A stretch of DNA of 64,000 nt from Deltaproteobacteria bacterium (GCA_016219005.1 JACRCN010000096.1:1-64000), one strand, 5' to 3'; positions 28,753-38,330 are shown, counted from the stretch's first letter. Notes: generated by a model from the sequence alone, not told the origin. Program-made: numbers and translations.

Positions 28753-29226
28753 GCAAAGCGGCAACTAAAGCAGAGTTTCCAGACCGGTTGTTTCTTTTTG
28801 ATTAGCAGGAGAAAGCTGTCAAAACGACAATAATTGGATATATCGCCGCATTCGCAACTCGCAAAATGAGCTGTATTATGGTGACCCTCCGGCCACCATT
28901 TTCATGAAGCCCTGTTCAATCCCAAAACACTTACGGGGCGAAGCGGCAGGGGGGATACGCGCATCGCCTCCTATGTGGGCCCCAGGCTCAGCGCGCCACC
29001 GCACAAAGCGGTGATTTAGGCGGCCACCCTGACCAGACTGCAATTGCGTGCGGAAGGCCTCTTCCGGCGGGACATCGGCGACATGGCGGCCCTGATCTGG
29101 AGAAAATACGGCGCTCCCTCCACCCAGCCTGCCGCGGCAACCTTGTCCTCACGCCGTGATCCTGAAGAAACGAGCTGATTGCCGAACGCAACGCCTTGGT
29201 AAGCAACCCCAGCGGGGCAAAGGTTC
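28753..29226. other. 474-base gap without a supported gene
   Basis: No ORF with a ribosome binding site is seen. Around 29020-29170 one plus-strand frame reads like a protein fragment (LTRLQLRAEGLFRRDIGDMA, continuing with ALIWRKYGAPS) but has a stop just upstream and no start, so it may be a decayed gene. A small GGTG/CACC hairpin lies near 28880-28900. Confidence 0.3.
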
Positions 29227-30240
29227 CTACAGCAAAGCAACCACTTTTAAGAATTTTTCGGGATACGCCGCAATCTCCCGTACGGCAGCGGGGGCCTCTT
29301 CGAATGATATCGTACGCGTCACCAGGGAAGCCACATCTATTTTGTCGCCTGCGACCAGGTCGATGCTTTCGGCAAAGGCTTGACGACTGTTGCGCGAACC
29401 CACCACATCGAGCTCTTTCTTCGTAAACATGGCCGTCGGGAGCGAAACGTCCCCCTTCGGCCAGCCGACCAGTGCGATCCTGCCCGAGTAGGCCACATAA
29501 TCAATACTGCTCCGAACCGCCGCCTCGCTGCCTGAAGCCTCAATCACCGCTTCAGCCATTCTTCCGCCGGTGATTTCCCTGATGCGGTCAACAGCGTTTT
29601 CCCCGACCGGATTAATACCGAAGGGGATGCCCAGTGAGCGTGCGAATGCCAGGCGCTCATCGATCGGGTCAATCACGATCGGAACAGCTCCGATCACCAG
29701 CGCATACTGCGCGGCAAGAAGTCCGATGGGACCCGCTCCGGTTACAGCAAGATGTTCCCCCTTGGCAAGACGGGCACGTTTAACGGCATGGACCGATATG
29801 GTCAGAGGCTCAACCATTGCAAGACGCTTCCACGATACACCGGCTGGCACCTTGTGGACCAGGTGAAGCGGATGGGAACAGAATTCGGCCATCGCGCCAT
29901 CGATATGCACGCCCCGCACCTTCAGATTTTCACAACAGTTCGTTCTCTTGTTCATGCAGGGATAACATTTGCCGCAATAGACATACGGCTCGATGACAAC
30001 CCGGTCGCCGGGCATCAGGGTCGTGTCGACCAGAGGCGCTTCAAGTACCTCCCCGGCAATTTCGTGCCCGATGATCCGCGGGTATGTCACCAGTGGGTTG
30101 ACTCCCCTGAAAGCCCCTATGTCCGATCCGCAGATTCCCATTCCGTGGACCTTGATTGAAACGTCACCGGCCGTTTTCTCGGGAGTGGGTACTTCCCTCA
30201 AAGAGACTTCCTTCGGGGCATTGATCAGGATCGCTTTCAT
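29227..30240 (-). CDS. Zinc-dependent sugar-acid/alcohol dehydrogenase
   Basis: 337 residues from MKAILINAP at 30240 (CGGAGAA box). It is a medium-chain dehydrogenase with catalytic zinc ligands C37, H59 and E60 and structural zinc cysteines C89, C92, C95 and C103. The NAD-binding loop reads VTGAGPIGLLAAQYA. The overall pattern is closest to the RspB/LgoD type, which includes L-galactonate 5-dehydrogenase. It is the last gene of the TRAP-SDR-altronate dehydratase operon, so it probably oxidises a sugar acid or polyol. The precise substrate is not certain. Confidence 0.87.
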   Translation of the reverse strand: MKAILINAPKEVSLREVPTPEKTAGDVSIKVHGMGICGSDIGAFRGVNPLVTYPRIIGHEIAGEVLEAPLVDTTLMPGDRVVIEPYVYCGKCYPCMNKRTNCCENLKVRGVHIDGAMAEFCSHPLHLVHKVPAGVSWKRLAMVEPLTISVHAVKRARLAKGEHLAVTGAGPIGLLAAQYALVIGAVPIVIDPIDERLAFARSLGIPFGINPVGENAVDRIREITGGRMAEAVIEASGSEAAVRSSIDYVAYSGRIALVGWPKGDVSLPTAMFTKKELDVVGSRNSRQAFAESIDLVAGDKIDVASLVTRTISFEEAPAAVREIAAYPEKFLKVVALL

Positions 30241-30374
30241 CACATTCTCCGTTTCTCGGCCATCTGCCTCCGACACAAACGGCACGGATGGTCGATCAGG
30301 GGCTTGTCCGCTGCGCAAACACCTATGGGGCCACAAAGGGCGCTCAGAAAGCATGCGTCGGCGCATCAAAGAAA

Positions 30375-32018
30375 CTACAGGCTGACCCCCCGTTTCCAGG
30401 GTATGAAGTCGTCCTGGTTCAGCAGAACGGCTTTGGGAGTCACCTCGCCGCTGGCCGCTTGGATGCAGTATTCCAGTATGAGTTCACCCATTTCTTCAAT
30501 GGTTTTACCGCCATCAATGATGGGGCCGGTGTCGATGTCGATGATGTCGGCCATGCGGCTGGCCAGAGCACTGTTGGTTGCCAGCTTGATAACCGGACAA
30601 ACGGGGTTGCCGGTGGGCGTGCCTAGGCCGGTGGTAAAGAGAATAAGTGTTGCGCCGCTGGCCGCTTGGCCCGTGGTCGCTTCCACATCGTTGCCGGGGG
30701 TACACACCAGGTTCAGCCCCGATTGGGTCGCCGGTTCGGTGTAATCCAGCACGTCCTCCACGGGCGAAGTGCCACCCTTCTTGGCCGCACCCGCGCTTTT
30801 GATGGCATCGGTAATCAGGCCGTCTTTGATGTTTCCGGGCGACGGGTTCATGTGCAAGCCCGACCCCGCCTTATGAGCGGCCTCGCTGTAGGCCGTCATC
30901 AGGTGAATGAATTTTTTTGCGGCGGCTTCTCCGCGGGTCCGGTCAATCAGTTCTTGTTCGGCCCCACACAGTTCCGGAAACTCAGCCAAGAGAACTTTAC
31001 CCTTCAGGGCGACCAGCAGGTCGCTGCAATAGCCCACGGCCGGGTTGGCACTGATGCCGCTGAAGCCATCGCTGCCGCCGCACTTTACCCCCACGCATAA
31101 TTGGCAAAGCGGCGCCGGCCTGCGTTTCATTTTGTTGAGTTCAATCAGCCCTGCGAACGTTTGTTGAATGGCTGTGGTAACCAGTTGTTCTTCGCTGCGG
31201 CTTTGCTGCTGTTCGAAAATATACAGGGGTTTGTCGAAACTGGGATTTCGCGCGTTTAAGTCGTTCACAAAATCCTGCACCTGCAGGTTCTGGCAACCCA
31301 GGCTCAGGACGGTCACGCCGCCCACATTTGGGTGGTCGGCATAGGCCGCGAGCAGCTTGCTCAGCACGGCGGCATCCTGGCGGGTTCCCCCGCAGCCTCC
31401 CTGGTGGTTGAGGAACTTGATGCCATCCACATTCTTGAATAGGCGGTTCGCTTCCACCACCGATTCCGGTATGCTCAGATCCGCTTGGCTGACGTCCGTA
31501 CCCCGGTCATACTCATCCACCAACCGTTGCACTTTTTTTATGTATTTGTCCGTAACGGCATAGCCCAGGCCACGATGCAGCGCCTCGCGAATGACATCCA
31601 GATTACGGTTCTCACAGAACACGGTGGGGATAAACAGCCAGTAATTGGCGGTACCCACGCGGCCGTCGCTGCGGTGGTACCCATTGAAGGTTCGACCGGC
31701 AAATCGGCTGACGTCCGGGGGTGTCCATTGGCAGTTGCCGGGCCGGTAGACAAACGGGTCGGCGGCATGCGCCACGTTGTCGGTGGTCATTAGACCGCCT
31801 TTGGGAATGGGTCTTCGGACCGTGCCGACCAGCACCCCGTACATGATCACCTTTTCACCGGGCTGCATTTCGTTTTCAAAAAATTTGTGTTTGGCGCCTA
31901 TGTCTTCTGCCGGCACGTGGTCTTTTCCCAGGTAATGGACGGTCTCGCCCTCGTGCAAGTCTTGCAAGGCCACGATGACATTATCCGCAGGATGTATTTT
32001 CAGGACGCGTTGTTTCAT
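30375..32018 (-). CDS. uxaA: Altronate dehydratase family protein (UxaA)
   Basis: 547 residues. An N-terminal SAF-like domain (about 1-85) precedes the large UxaA domain, in which PLCQLCVGVKCGGSDGFSGI contains the metal-site cysteines. The family dehydrates aldonates such as D-altronate to 2-keto-3-deoxy-gluconate; galactarate dehydratase is a relative. Both halves are in one chain, unlike the split sulfolactate lyase members. It starts 18 bases after the SDR stop. The substrate is inferred only at the level of a hexonate or related sugar acid. Confidence 0.88.
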   Translation of the reverse strand: MKQRVLKIHPADNVIVALQDLHEGETVHYLGKDHVPAEDIGAKHKFFENEMQPGEKVIMYGVLVGTVRRPIPKGGLMTTDNVAHAADPFVYRPGNCQWTPPDVSRFAGRTFNGYHRSDGRVGTANYWLFIPTVFCENRNLDVIREALHRGLGYAVTDKYIKKVQRLVDEYDRGTDVSQADLSIPESVVEANRLFKNVDGIKFLNHQGGCGGTRQDAAVLSKLLAAYADHPNVGGVTVLSLGCQNLQVQDFVNDLNARNPSFDKPLYIFEQQQSRSEEQLVTTAIQQTFAGLIELNKMKRRPAPLCQLCVGVKCGGSDGFSGISANPAVGYCSDLLVALKGKVLLAEFPELCGAEQELIDRTRGEAAAKKFIHLMTAYSEAAHKAGSGLHMNPSPGNIKDGLITDAIKSAGAAKKGGTSPVEDVLDYTEPATQSGLNLVCTPGNDVEATTGQAASGATLILFTTGLGTPTGNPVCPVIKLATNSALASRMADIIDIDTGPIIDGGKTIEEMGELILEYCIQAASGEVTPKAVLLNQDDFIPWKRGVSL

Positions 32019-32036
32019 GTTGTTGAGACGGACCTG

Positions 32037-32810
32037 CTAACTGTTCAAAGTCATAAAACCGCCATCGATCGGGTAGTCGCAACCGGTGATAAAAGATGCT
32101 TCGTCACTGCTTAAGTACAAGGCAAGGTGTGCAATCTCTTCCGGGGTTCCCATCCGGCCGATGGGTTGGGTTTTGGCAAGCTTTTCAAACATCTCCTTTT
32201 CACGACCCAGATAATTCTTGGCGAGAAATCCGTCGACAAACGGGGTGTGCACCCTGCCGGGTGAAATGCAATTGCAGCGGATGTTGAACCGAATGAAATC
32301 CTTTGCAACGGACATGGTCATGGCCGCTATGGCCCCCTTGGTGGTGGAATAGGCGAAGCGGTCGGCGATGCCCACGGATGCCGCCACCGAGGCCATATTG
32401 ATGATAACTCCCCCTTTGAGTTTCATGCGGGGGATGGCTGCGTGGAGGCAATTGTAAACACCTTTTACATTGACCTGCATCAGGCGGTCAAAATCGCTTT
32501 CCTCGGTGTTTTCGGCATCGCCCACGTGCGCGATACCGGCATTGTTCACAAGAATATCCAAGGAGTCCCATTCCTGGTCCACGGCATCGAAAACTTTCTT
32601 GACCGCCTCCTGGCTGGCCACATTGCAGGGGTAAAACGCCGCTTTGCCGCCTGCCGTTGTGATGGCGGAAGCTGTGCTGCTGCCTCCGGTTTCATCGATA
32701 TCCAGAATGGAGACCGTGGCTCCCTGCCGGGCAAACAGCAAGGCAATGGCTCTACCGATACCGCTTCCGGCACCGGTGATGATCGCTGTTTTTTGATCCA
32801 ATCGAAACAT
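32037..32810 (-). CDS. Short-chain dehydrogenase, sugar-acid operon
   Basis: 257 residues from MFRLDQKTA at 32810, with AAGGA six bases upstream and only eight bases after the dctM stop. A classical SDR: TGAGSGIGR cofactor loop (12-20), NNAG (89-92), and catalytic Y154 and K158 with the serine near 141. The preference is probably NAD, from the Asp after the second strand (ILDIDE). In comparable loci such SDRs oxidise 2-keto-3-deoxy-aldonates or hexuronate intermediates. That would suit the UxaA and FAH neighbours, but it is inference. Confidence 0.9.
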   Translation of the reverse strand: MFRLDQKTAIITGAGSGIGRAIALLFARQGATVSILDIDETGGSSTASAITTAGGKAAFYPCNVASQEAVKKVFDAVDQEWDSLDILVNNAGIAHVGDAENTEESDFDRLMQVNVKGVYNCLHAAIPRMKLKGGVIINMASVAASVGIADRFAYSTTKGAIAAMTMSVAKDFIRFNIRCNCISPGRVHTPFVDGFLAKNYLGREKEMFEKLAKTQPIGRMGTPEEIAHLALYLSSDEASFITGCDYPIDGGFMTLNS

Positions 32811-32818
32811 GGGATTCC

Positions 32819-34099
32819 TTACTTGTAGAAAAGATTCGGCAGGAACATGACCATGCTGGGCCAAAAGGTGACCAGGGCCAGGCTGACCAAAAGCGGGATC
32901 AGGAAGGGCAGGCACGCTTTGGTCGTCCGTTCGAAGGAGATTCCAGCCACCCGGGCCAGGATGTAGAGGACCATCCCCACTGGAGGCGTGAGCAGGCCGA
33001 TCATCAGGTTCAGCACCATGATCAGGCCGAAGTGGACCGGGTCCACCCCGATTTTGTCCATCAGCGGCAGGAGCACCGGGACCAGGATGGTGATGGCGGC
33101 GATCGTCTCCATGAAGCAGCCGACGATGAGCAGGAAAACGTTGACCAGCAGCAGGATGATCCACGGCTCCTCGGTGATGGAGAGGACGAACGTGGACACG
33201 TTGTCGGTGACCTTCGTCAGCGTGACCAGATAACCGAAAATTGAGGCCCCGGCGACGATCAAAAGGATGATGGCCGTGGTCTCGGCCGTTTCCAGGCTCA
33301 CCTTGGCGAGTTTCTTGATGGAGAGCGTCCGGTAGACCACCACACCCAGGAAAATGGCATAGGCGGTTGCGGCGATGGCGGCTTCAGTCGGCGTGAAGAC
33401 GCCTGTAGTCATTCCACCGATCAGGATGATGGGCGTGAGCAGCGGCAGAAAGGCCTGCTTGAACGTCCGCCAGAGATTGACAATGGAAAACTTTGCATCC
33501 CGGTGCCAGCCGCGGGTATGGGCATAGTAGGTGACCATGATCATCATGGTGACCGCCATCACCAGCCCCGGAATGAGTCCGGCGGCGAACAGCTTGCCGA
33601 TGGAGGCGTTGGCCATTACCCCGTAAATTACGAAAGGCAGCGACGGAGGGATGATGGGCCCGATGGTCGAGGAGGCGCCCGTGATTCCCACCGAGAAGTC
33701 CACACTGTAGCCGTGGTCTCGCATCGCTTTGATCTCGATGTTCCCAAGCCCCCCAGCGTCTGCCACCGCCGTCCCCGACATGCCTGCGAAGATTACCGAG
33801 CCCACCACGTTCACGTGGCCCAGTCCGCCCTTGAGCCAGCCCACCAGCGCCAGTGCGAAGTCATAGATGCGGTTCGTGATGCCCGCTGAGTTCATCAGGC
33901 TCCCGGCCATGATGAAGAAGGGGATGGCAAGCAGGGGAAACGAGTCGATGCCTCCGATCATCCGGTGCAGGACCACCAGGTGGGGCTGCACCCCCTCCAT
34001 CATGACGAAGATGAGCGAGGAGCCTGCCAGGGAGATGGCCACCGGCACTCCGACGATCAAAAGGCACAGGAAGCCGGTGATGAGCACGAGAGAGATCAT
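32819..34099 (-). CDS. dctM: TRAP transporter large permease DctM
   Basis: A 426-residue integral membrane protein with 11-12 hydrophobic segments, the DctM subunit of a tripartite ATP-independent periplasmic transporter. Conserved motifs include the N-terminal GVPVAISLAGSS region, MSGTAVADAGGLG and GASSTIGPIIPPSLPF. It uses an ion gradient to drive uptake of organic acids. Its start overlaps the dctQ stop by four bases (ATGA), the usual translational coupling. Confidence 0.95.
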   Translation of the reverse strand: MISLVLITGFLCLLIVGVPVAISLAGSSLIFVMMEGVQPHLVVLHRMIGGIDSFPLLAIPFFIMAGSLMNSAGITNRIYDFALALVGWLKGGLGHVNVVGSVIFAGMSGTAVADAGGLGNIEIKAMRDHGYSVDFSVGITGASSTIGPIIPPSLPFVIYGVMANASIGKLFAAGLIPGLVMAVTMMIMVTYYAHTRGWHRDAKFSIVNLWRTFKQAFLPLLTPIILIGGMTTGVFTPTEAAIAATAYAIFLGVVVYRTLSIKKLAKVSLETAETTAIILLIVAGASIFGYLVTLTKVTDNVSTFVLSITEEPWIILLLVNVFLLIVGCFMETIAAITILVPVLLPLMDKIGVDPVHFGLIMVLNLMIGLLTPPVGMVLYILARVAGISFERTTKACLPFLIPLLVSLALVTFWPSMVMFLPNLFYK

Positions 34100-34665
34100 T
34101 GGTGCCTTCCCTCCTCCCGCACCTTAAGAAGAGGGCTGGACCCCGTCCGCCAGTTCTTCAGCGCCACTTGGATCGACCGGAAGGTCATGATAGCCAGGCC
34201 CAGAGTACAGATCCCGTAGACGATGCTCATGGGCCAGTCGATGACCACCATGGGCTGGGTCTGCATGATCCGGGTCACCTGCCAGCACAGGATGGTCGCA
34301 TAGGCGAAGAACACCACCCGGATCACGTCCGCGGCTGGGGAGAGCATTCGCGCCATCCAGCCTGGCATGTACAGGTACATGAACTCCACGTGGATGTGGC
34401 TGTAACGCCGGACCGCCAAGCCGCCGCCGAGGAACCCCACGCATATCAGGAGGTACCGGGCGATCTCCTCGGTCCAGGCCAGAGAATCGTTGAGGACGTA
34501 ACGGGTGAAGAACTGGAGAAAGACGATGATGGCCATGGCCCAGAAAAAAGCCAGGGTCACCCAGTCCTCGATTCGGTAGTCCGAAAGGTCCGGCTCGGCT
34601 TCGTCATCCACTGCGCCGATGGCGACCTCTCCGAGTTGCGGACCGGTATAGTCGTCATCCTTCAT
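34096..34665 (-). CDS. dctQ: TRAP transporter small permease DctQ
   Basis: A 189-residue protein with four membrane segments (about 38-58, 75-95, 112-135 and 150-172) and a charged N-terminal tail. The conserved TEEIARYLLICVGFLGGGLA motif is typical of DctQ. It pairs with DctM, whose start codon overlaps its stop. The first 35 residues are acidic and probably cytoplasmic. Confidence 0.92.
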   Translation of the reverse strand: MKDDDYTGPQLGEVAIGAVDDEAEPDLSDYRIEDWVTLAFFWAMAIIVFLQFFTRYVLNDSLAWTEEIARYLLICVGFLGGGLAVRRYSHIHVEFMYLYMPGWMARMLSPAADVIRVVFFAYATILCWQVTRIMQTQPMVVIDWPMSIVYGICTLGLAIMTFRSIQVALKNWRTGSSPLLKVREEGRHQ

Positions 34666-34788
34666 GGGGCGTGTCCCAGGGCGGCCCTATCCGCCCGTCT
34701 GATCCATCCGATTACGGAAATGAACGCGGCTCGCCAGCCGACCTTCGGGGGTTGCGTGCGAGCCGCGTGACCTTGTGCGGGATCCGTC

Positions 34789-35766
34789 CTACTTCAACGC
34801 CTGCAGTTGGTCGTACAATTCCTTGGTCCAGACGGCGCCAGCGGAGGCGTCGTTGTGGATCTTTACCGCCGCCTCGCGGAAAGCTTTGAGATCCGGGGTT
34901 ACGACCGTCTTGTTTTGCTGCTTGAACCAGTCCACCAGCTTGCCCTCGGATCCGCGGATGCTTGCGCCGGCCCGTGCGGCTGCCTCCTTGTATACGGAAT
35001 CGAAAATCTCGCGCTCCGGCGGGGTCAGCTTATTCCAGAGACCGGAGGAGATCGTCGTGGTCAGGTTGTCCAGGATGTGTCCGGTCAAATTGATGTGCGA
35101 CTGCACCTCGTAGAACTTCTTGGCCTGAATGGTCGGCAGCGGGTTCTCCTGCCCATCCACGGTCCCGTTCTGAAGGGCCAGGTACACTTCGGCGAAGGCG
35201 ATGGGTGTAGGGTTGGCGCCGACCGCCTTGGCGAACATCATGTACATGGGGGCCTGTGGGACGCGCAGCTTCATCCCCTTCATGTCCGCCGGTGTGTTGA
35301 GGGCCTTGTTGGCCGTGGTGTGACGCGCGCCGTAGTAGGTGATGGCCACGATCTTGTTGCCGGTCTGCTTGAAATAGCCGTCGGTCAGCTCGGTCAGGAG
35401 TGGGCTCTTGCTGAAAGCCGTGTGGTGATCGATGTCGCGCCAGATATAGGGGGCATTCACGATCGAGATGGGCTTGTAGATAGCCCCCACGAAAGACGCG
35501 CCGAGGTAGGCCATGTCGATGGTGCCGAGCGGCAACGCCTGGGAGATCTGCTGCTCGTTGCCCAGTGCGGAGGCCGGGAAGACATCGACCTGGTACTTGT
35601 TGTTGGTCCGCTTGGCGATCTCGCTTGCCGCCCAGAGCGCCTCGGTGTGGAATGCCTCGGACGTTTCATACACGTGGGCGAACTTCAGTTTGGTTTGGGC
35701 TGCGACCGGCATGGCTACCGTCAGGACCAGCAGGGCTACCAACGCTCCAAGTACACGTGTTCGCAT
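34789..35766 (-). CDS. dctP: TRAP solute-binding protein DctP
   Basis: 325 residues from MRTRVLG at 35766 with AAGGAGAAG before it. A signal peptide (about 1-24, ending AQT) leads into a DctP-type binding protein: KLKFAHVYETSEAFH near the N-terminus, then MKGMKLRVPQAPMYM, where the family's carboxylate-binding arginine lies (KLRVP), and the AEVYLALQNGTVDGQENP motif. It brings a carboxylate substrate, probably an aldonate or uronate, to the DctQM permease. First gene of the operon. Confidence 0.93.
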   Translation of the reverse strand: MRTRVLGALVALLVLTVAMPVAAQTKLKFAHVYETSEAFHTEALWAASEIAKRTNNKYQVDVFPASALGNEQQISQALPLGTIDMAYLGASFVGAIYKPISIVNAPYIWRDIDHHTAFSKSPLLTELTDGYFKQTGNKIVAITYYGARHTTANKALNTPADMKGMKLRVPQAPMYMMFAKAVGANPTPIAFAEVYLALQNGTVDGQENPLPTIQAKKFYEVQSHINLTGHILDNLTTTISSGLWNKLTPPEREIFDSVYKEAAARAGASIRGSEGKLVDWFKQQNKTVVTPDLKAFREAAVKIHNDASAGAVWTKELYDQLQALK

Positions 35767-36228
35767 GTTCTTCTCCTTTTTGTCTGATGTTGGTAGTGTT
35801 TTGAAAGGAGTGATAAGAATCCGCTTTTGGGGGCCAGCGGTTGCCTGAGGGTGTGATTGCGGTCCGGCCGCCCGTCTGCCCCGGAAAATGGGAACACAGC
35901 TTTGCCACGAGCCACGGTCAGGCCAGTAACACCACCTTCTGTGGTTGTCAACAACGAAGTCCATCCGTTGCGCCCTGTTTTCGCCTATTTTCAGGCAGAC
36001 CCCGGCACATCGGGCCGAAGGGCCTTTCAATTACCATCTTCCAAGTAACTTCACGTTACTTTCTGATAAATCCCCGCCGCGGGCGGGGTACGTCGCTAAT
36101 CACCGATTGCATTGCGGCTTCCGTCAATGGTAAGTAGGCCCAGCACTGCCCGGGCCATTATCGGGTCTTTGCTCCACACGATGTGCCACTCAGGTGGCCG
36201 ATGAACACATCTATATAAGGACACGCAA
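35767..36228. promoter_or_regulatory. Divergent control region of the sugar-acid locus
   Basis: A 462-base gap between divergent dctP and the FAH gene. It holds several palindromes: GTTGTCAACAAC (35944-35955), which fits the T-GT-N-AC-A style of FadR-type GntR operators; AAGTAAC/GTTACTT (36043-36061); and a GC-rich hairpin CCCCGCC/GGCGGGG (36072-36088). No regulator gene is encoded nearby. No confident -35/-10 pair was assigned. Confidence 0.4.
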
Positions 36229-37050
36229 ATGCTGCTAACTCGACATCTCACCGACAACGGCGTCCGTTGGGCTTCCAACGGGATGTTCCTGACACCATTT
36301 TTCTCGATTTCGGCTTTTTTAGGGGTATCACGAGAGAATGGCATTCGGCTGATTGAAGTTCACTTAACAGACCGGCCCGCCGTGGGCTCTCTGCTTGCTC
36401 CCATTGATGATTCGCAAGAAGTGTGGGCCAGCGGGGTCACTTATCTTCGCAGCCGGGAAGCTCGCAAGGAAGAATCCGAATCTGCCGATATTTACCAAAA
36501 AGTGTATGACGCTGATCGCCCGGAGCTTTTTTTCAAGGCTTGCGGGTGGCGGGTGGTCGGACACGGCGGCGCTATCCGAGTTCGAAGAGACAGTGCATGG
36601 AACGTTCCTGAGCCTGAAATGACACTTGTCGTCAACTCACAGCGCGAAATCATCGGCTATTGCACCGGCAACGATGTTTCTTCGCGAAGCATCGAGGGCG
36701 AAAACCCGCTTTATCTCCCTCAAGCCAAAATATTCAACGGATGCTGCGCACTGGGCCCTGCTATCAAGTTGGTTTACCCGGAAGAAATCAGGGATATGCC
36801 CATTCACATGGGAATCATGCGCGGGGGATCATCTGTGTTCAAGGGAAAAACACGAACCTCCAAGATTAATCGGCCGCTTGAAAGTTTGATTGAATTTCTA
36901 TTTCTGGAGACGGACTTCCCAAACGGTGTATTCCTGATGACTGGGACCGGTATCGTGCCTCCAGAAGGCTTTTCACTATCAGTTGGAGACAGAGTTGTCA
37001 TTACTATAGGTGAGCTAAACATGGAAAACGTAGTTACCAGCGATCACTAA
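36229..37050 (+). CDS. Fumarylacetoacetate hydrolase family protein
   Basis: A 273-residue FAH-fold enzyme. Metal-binding and active-site motifs are visible: [30 protein letters not shown], and [21 protein letters not shown]. The last segment and overall pattern resemble 2-keto-3-deoxy-D-arabinonate dehydratase and related sugar-acid enzymes more than true fumarylacetoacetase. It is divergent from the TRAP operon, suggesting a role in the same catabolism. Base composition is clearly AT-richer than its neighbours (under 40% GC in places, against about 60% or more), a sign of separate acquisition. Confidence 0.82.
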   Translation: MLLTRHLTDNGVRWASNGMFLTPFFSISAFLGVSRENGIRLIEVHLTDRPAVGSLLAPIDDSQEVWASGVTYLRSREARKEESESADIYQKVYDADRPELFFKACGWRVVGHGGAIRVRRDSAWNVPEPEMTLVVNSQREIIGYCTGNDVSSRSIEGENPLYLPQAKIFNGCCALGPAIKLVYPEEIRDMPIHMGIMRGGSSVFKGKTRTSKINRPLESLIEFLFLETDFPNGVFLMTGTGIVPPEGFSLSVGDRVVITIGELNMENVVTSDH

Positions 37051-37292
37051 TTCTGTTTTCCGCTTGGCCCCTTAAAAGGCCTCAGTGGTCATTGCTTAAG
37101 GTAATCTGCAGTTTTTTGCGGTCGGTCATGCATTAGCCTTAAGGTGAAAGACGGCAGACTTTCAATAATTGCCGATATCAAGACGCAACATGCACTTTCG
37201 GGGATCTCAGAAGACGGGTCGTAAGGTGGAAGCTTGTTATCGATATCAGACCGCCGGCATGCATAGCGGCGTCTCACCGGAGGACATGCCGC

Positions 37293-38033
37293 TCAGGCAG
37301 CCGGCAGTGTCGAGCATAGTCGGCCGATGACGTTGCAGGCGGCCTCGCGGCCGCGGATGAAGCGCGGGTCCTTGAATCCGGGGCGCCAGGTGAGGGAGGA
37401 GAGGTCGTCGGAAACCACGAGCAGGGCGGCCACTTCGACGCCGCGGAAGCCTCCGACGGTGAAAAGCGCCGAGCATTCCATCTCCACCGCCAGCACGCCG
37501 TCTTGCCGATGGCGGGTAACCGCGTCGCGGGTCTCGCGGAAAACGGCATCCGTCGTCCAGACGGTCCCCGGGCGAGCGCAAACCCCTGCGGCCGCGCAGG
37601 CCTCGGCCACCTGGTGCATCAACTGCTCGGACGGGCACGCGGCGGAGACCCCGGCGGCGTAGTGCGGGGATGTCCCTTCGTCGATGACGGCCGCGCTCGG
37701 GACCACGAGATCGCCTATGCTCAGCGCGGGCGACACGGCGCCGCACCAGCCGATAAACAGGATCCTCCGGGCGCCCCAGGCGATGAGGGTTTCGGCAACC
37801 ATGGCGGCGTAAGGCGCGCCGACCACCGGCCCGGCAAGGCAGACATCGGATTCGCGGCCGGCGGCGGTGTATAGGCGGCTGATGTAAAGCCGCCGGTGCT
37901 CCGACGCATTAAAACCCAGCCCGCGCCGGAGCGCATCCAGGTCCGGCTCCGTTGCCGCCAGCACCGCCACGGAGGATAGGTGCGGGGAATTCTTGCCCCG
38001 CATGGGCTGGATGATGGCATCCCGGGTATCCAC
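37293..38033 (-). CDS. Nucleoside phosphorylase (PNP/UDP family)
   Basis: About 246 residues if the GTG at 38033 is used; an ATG at 38003 is the alternative and the true start is unclear, as neither has a good ribosome binding site. The fold motifs are those of the uridine/purine phosphorylase family: an N-terminal RGKNSPHLSSVAVLAATEPD-like stretch, the GARRILFIGWCGAVSP phosphate and base region, and VLAVEMECSALFTVG, with the glutamate and methionine that bind ribose. It would release a base from a nucleoside by phosphorolysis. It follows the 38066 gene by 32 bases. Confidence 0.82.
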   Translation of the reverse strand: MDTRDAIIQPMRGKNSPHLSSVAVLAATEPDLDALRRGLGFNASEHRRLYISRLYTAAGRESDVCLAGPVVGAPYAAMVAETLIAWGARRILFIGWCGAVSPALSIGDLVVPSAAVIDEGTSPHYAAGVSAACPSEQLMHQVAEACAAAGVCARPGTVWTTDAVFRETRDAVTRHRQDGVLAVEMECSALFTVGGFRGVEVAALLVVSDDLSSLTWRPGFKDPRFIRGREAACNVIGRLCSTLPAA

Positions 38034-38065
38034 GACGCTGTCGAGGTTGCGGTAGCGCGCCGAGG

Positions 38066-38320
38066 CTATTGCGGCGTGGCCAGCCGGGCCAGGTCGTCCT
38101 TGATCTCGTCCAGCAGGTCGTATAACCACATGACGTCCTCGACCGAAAGCCGGCCGGCTTTCACCGGGGCGCCGTCGGTGCCGTCCTTCTTCTTAAGAAT
38201 GCGCGGGCCGATCTGCAGCTTGGCCTCGCCGTCGCCGTACTGGTTGATGGAAAGCACCAGGCCGGTGTTTTCGCTTCTCCATTTTTTCAGGACCTTGTCC
38301 TTTTCGGGCTCGTATGCCAT
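38066..38320 (-). CDS. Small hypothetical protein, 84 aa
   Basis: An 84-residue soluble protein with a strong GGGGAGG ribosome binding site. It reads as a beta-rich N-terminal half (TGLVLSINQYGDGEAKLQIGP) followed by a helical C-terminus rich in Asp and Leu. The LQIGPR motif with a KKKDG turn looks conserved, and a PUR-alpha-like single-stranded nucleic-acid-binding fold is a weak possibility. I do not assign a function. Confidence 0.65.
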   Translation of the reverse strand: MAYEPEKDKVLKKWRSENTGLVLSINQYGDGEAKLQIGPRILKKKDGTDGAPVKAGRLSVEDVMWLYDLLDEIKDDLARLATPQ

Positions 38321-38330
38321 GCCAACCTCC

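Noticed and set aside
30375-32018. UxaA-family gene as a sulfolactate sulfo-lyase
   Set aside because: Sulfolactate lyase is split into two shorter chains; this is one full-length chain with the SAF-like domain and sits among sugar-acid genes.
32811-33164. N-terminal extension of the SDR into the dctM region
   Set aside because: The extension overlaps dctM out of frame and has antisense-like composition; the ATG at 32810 has a proper ribosome site.
37050-37292. Possible terminator or short gene after the FAH gene
   Set aside because: The only hairpin (GGCCCCTT/AAAAGGCC) is bulged and has no T run, and no ORF with a ribosome site is present.
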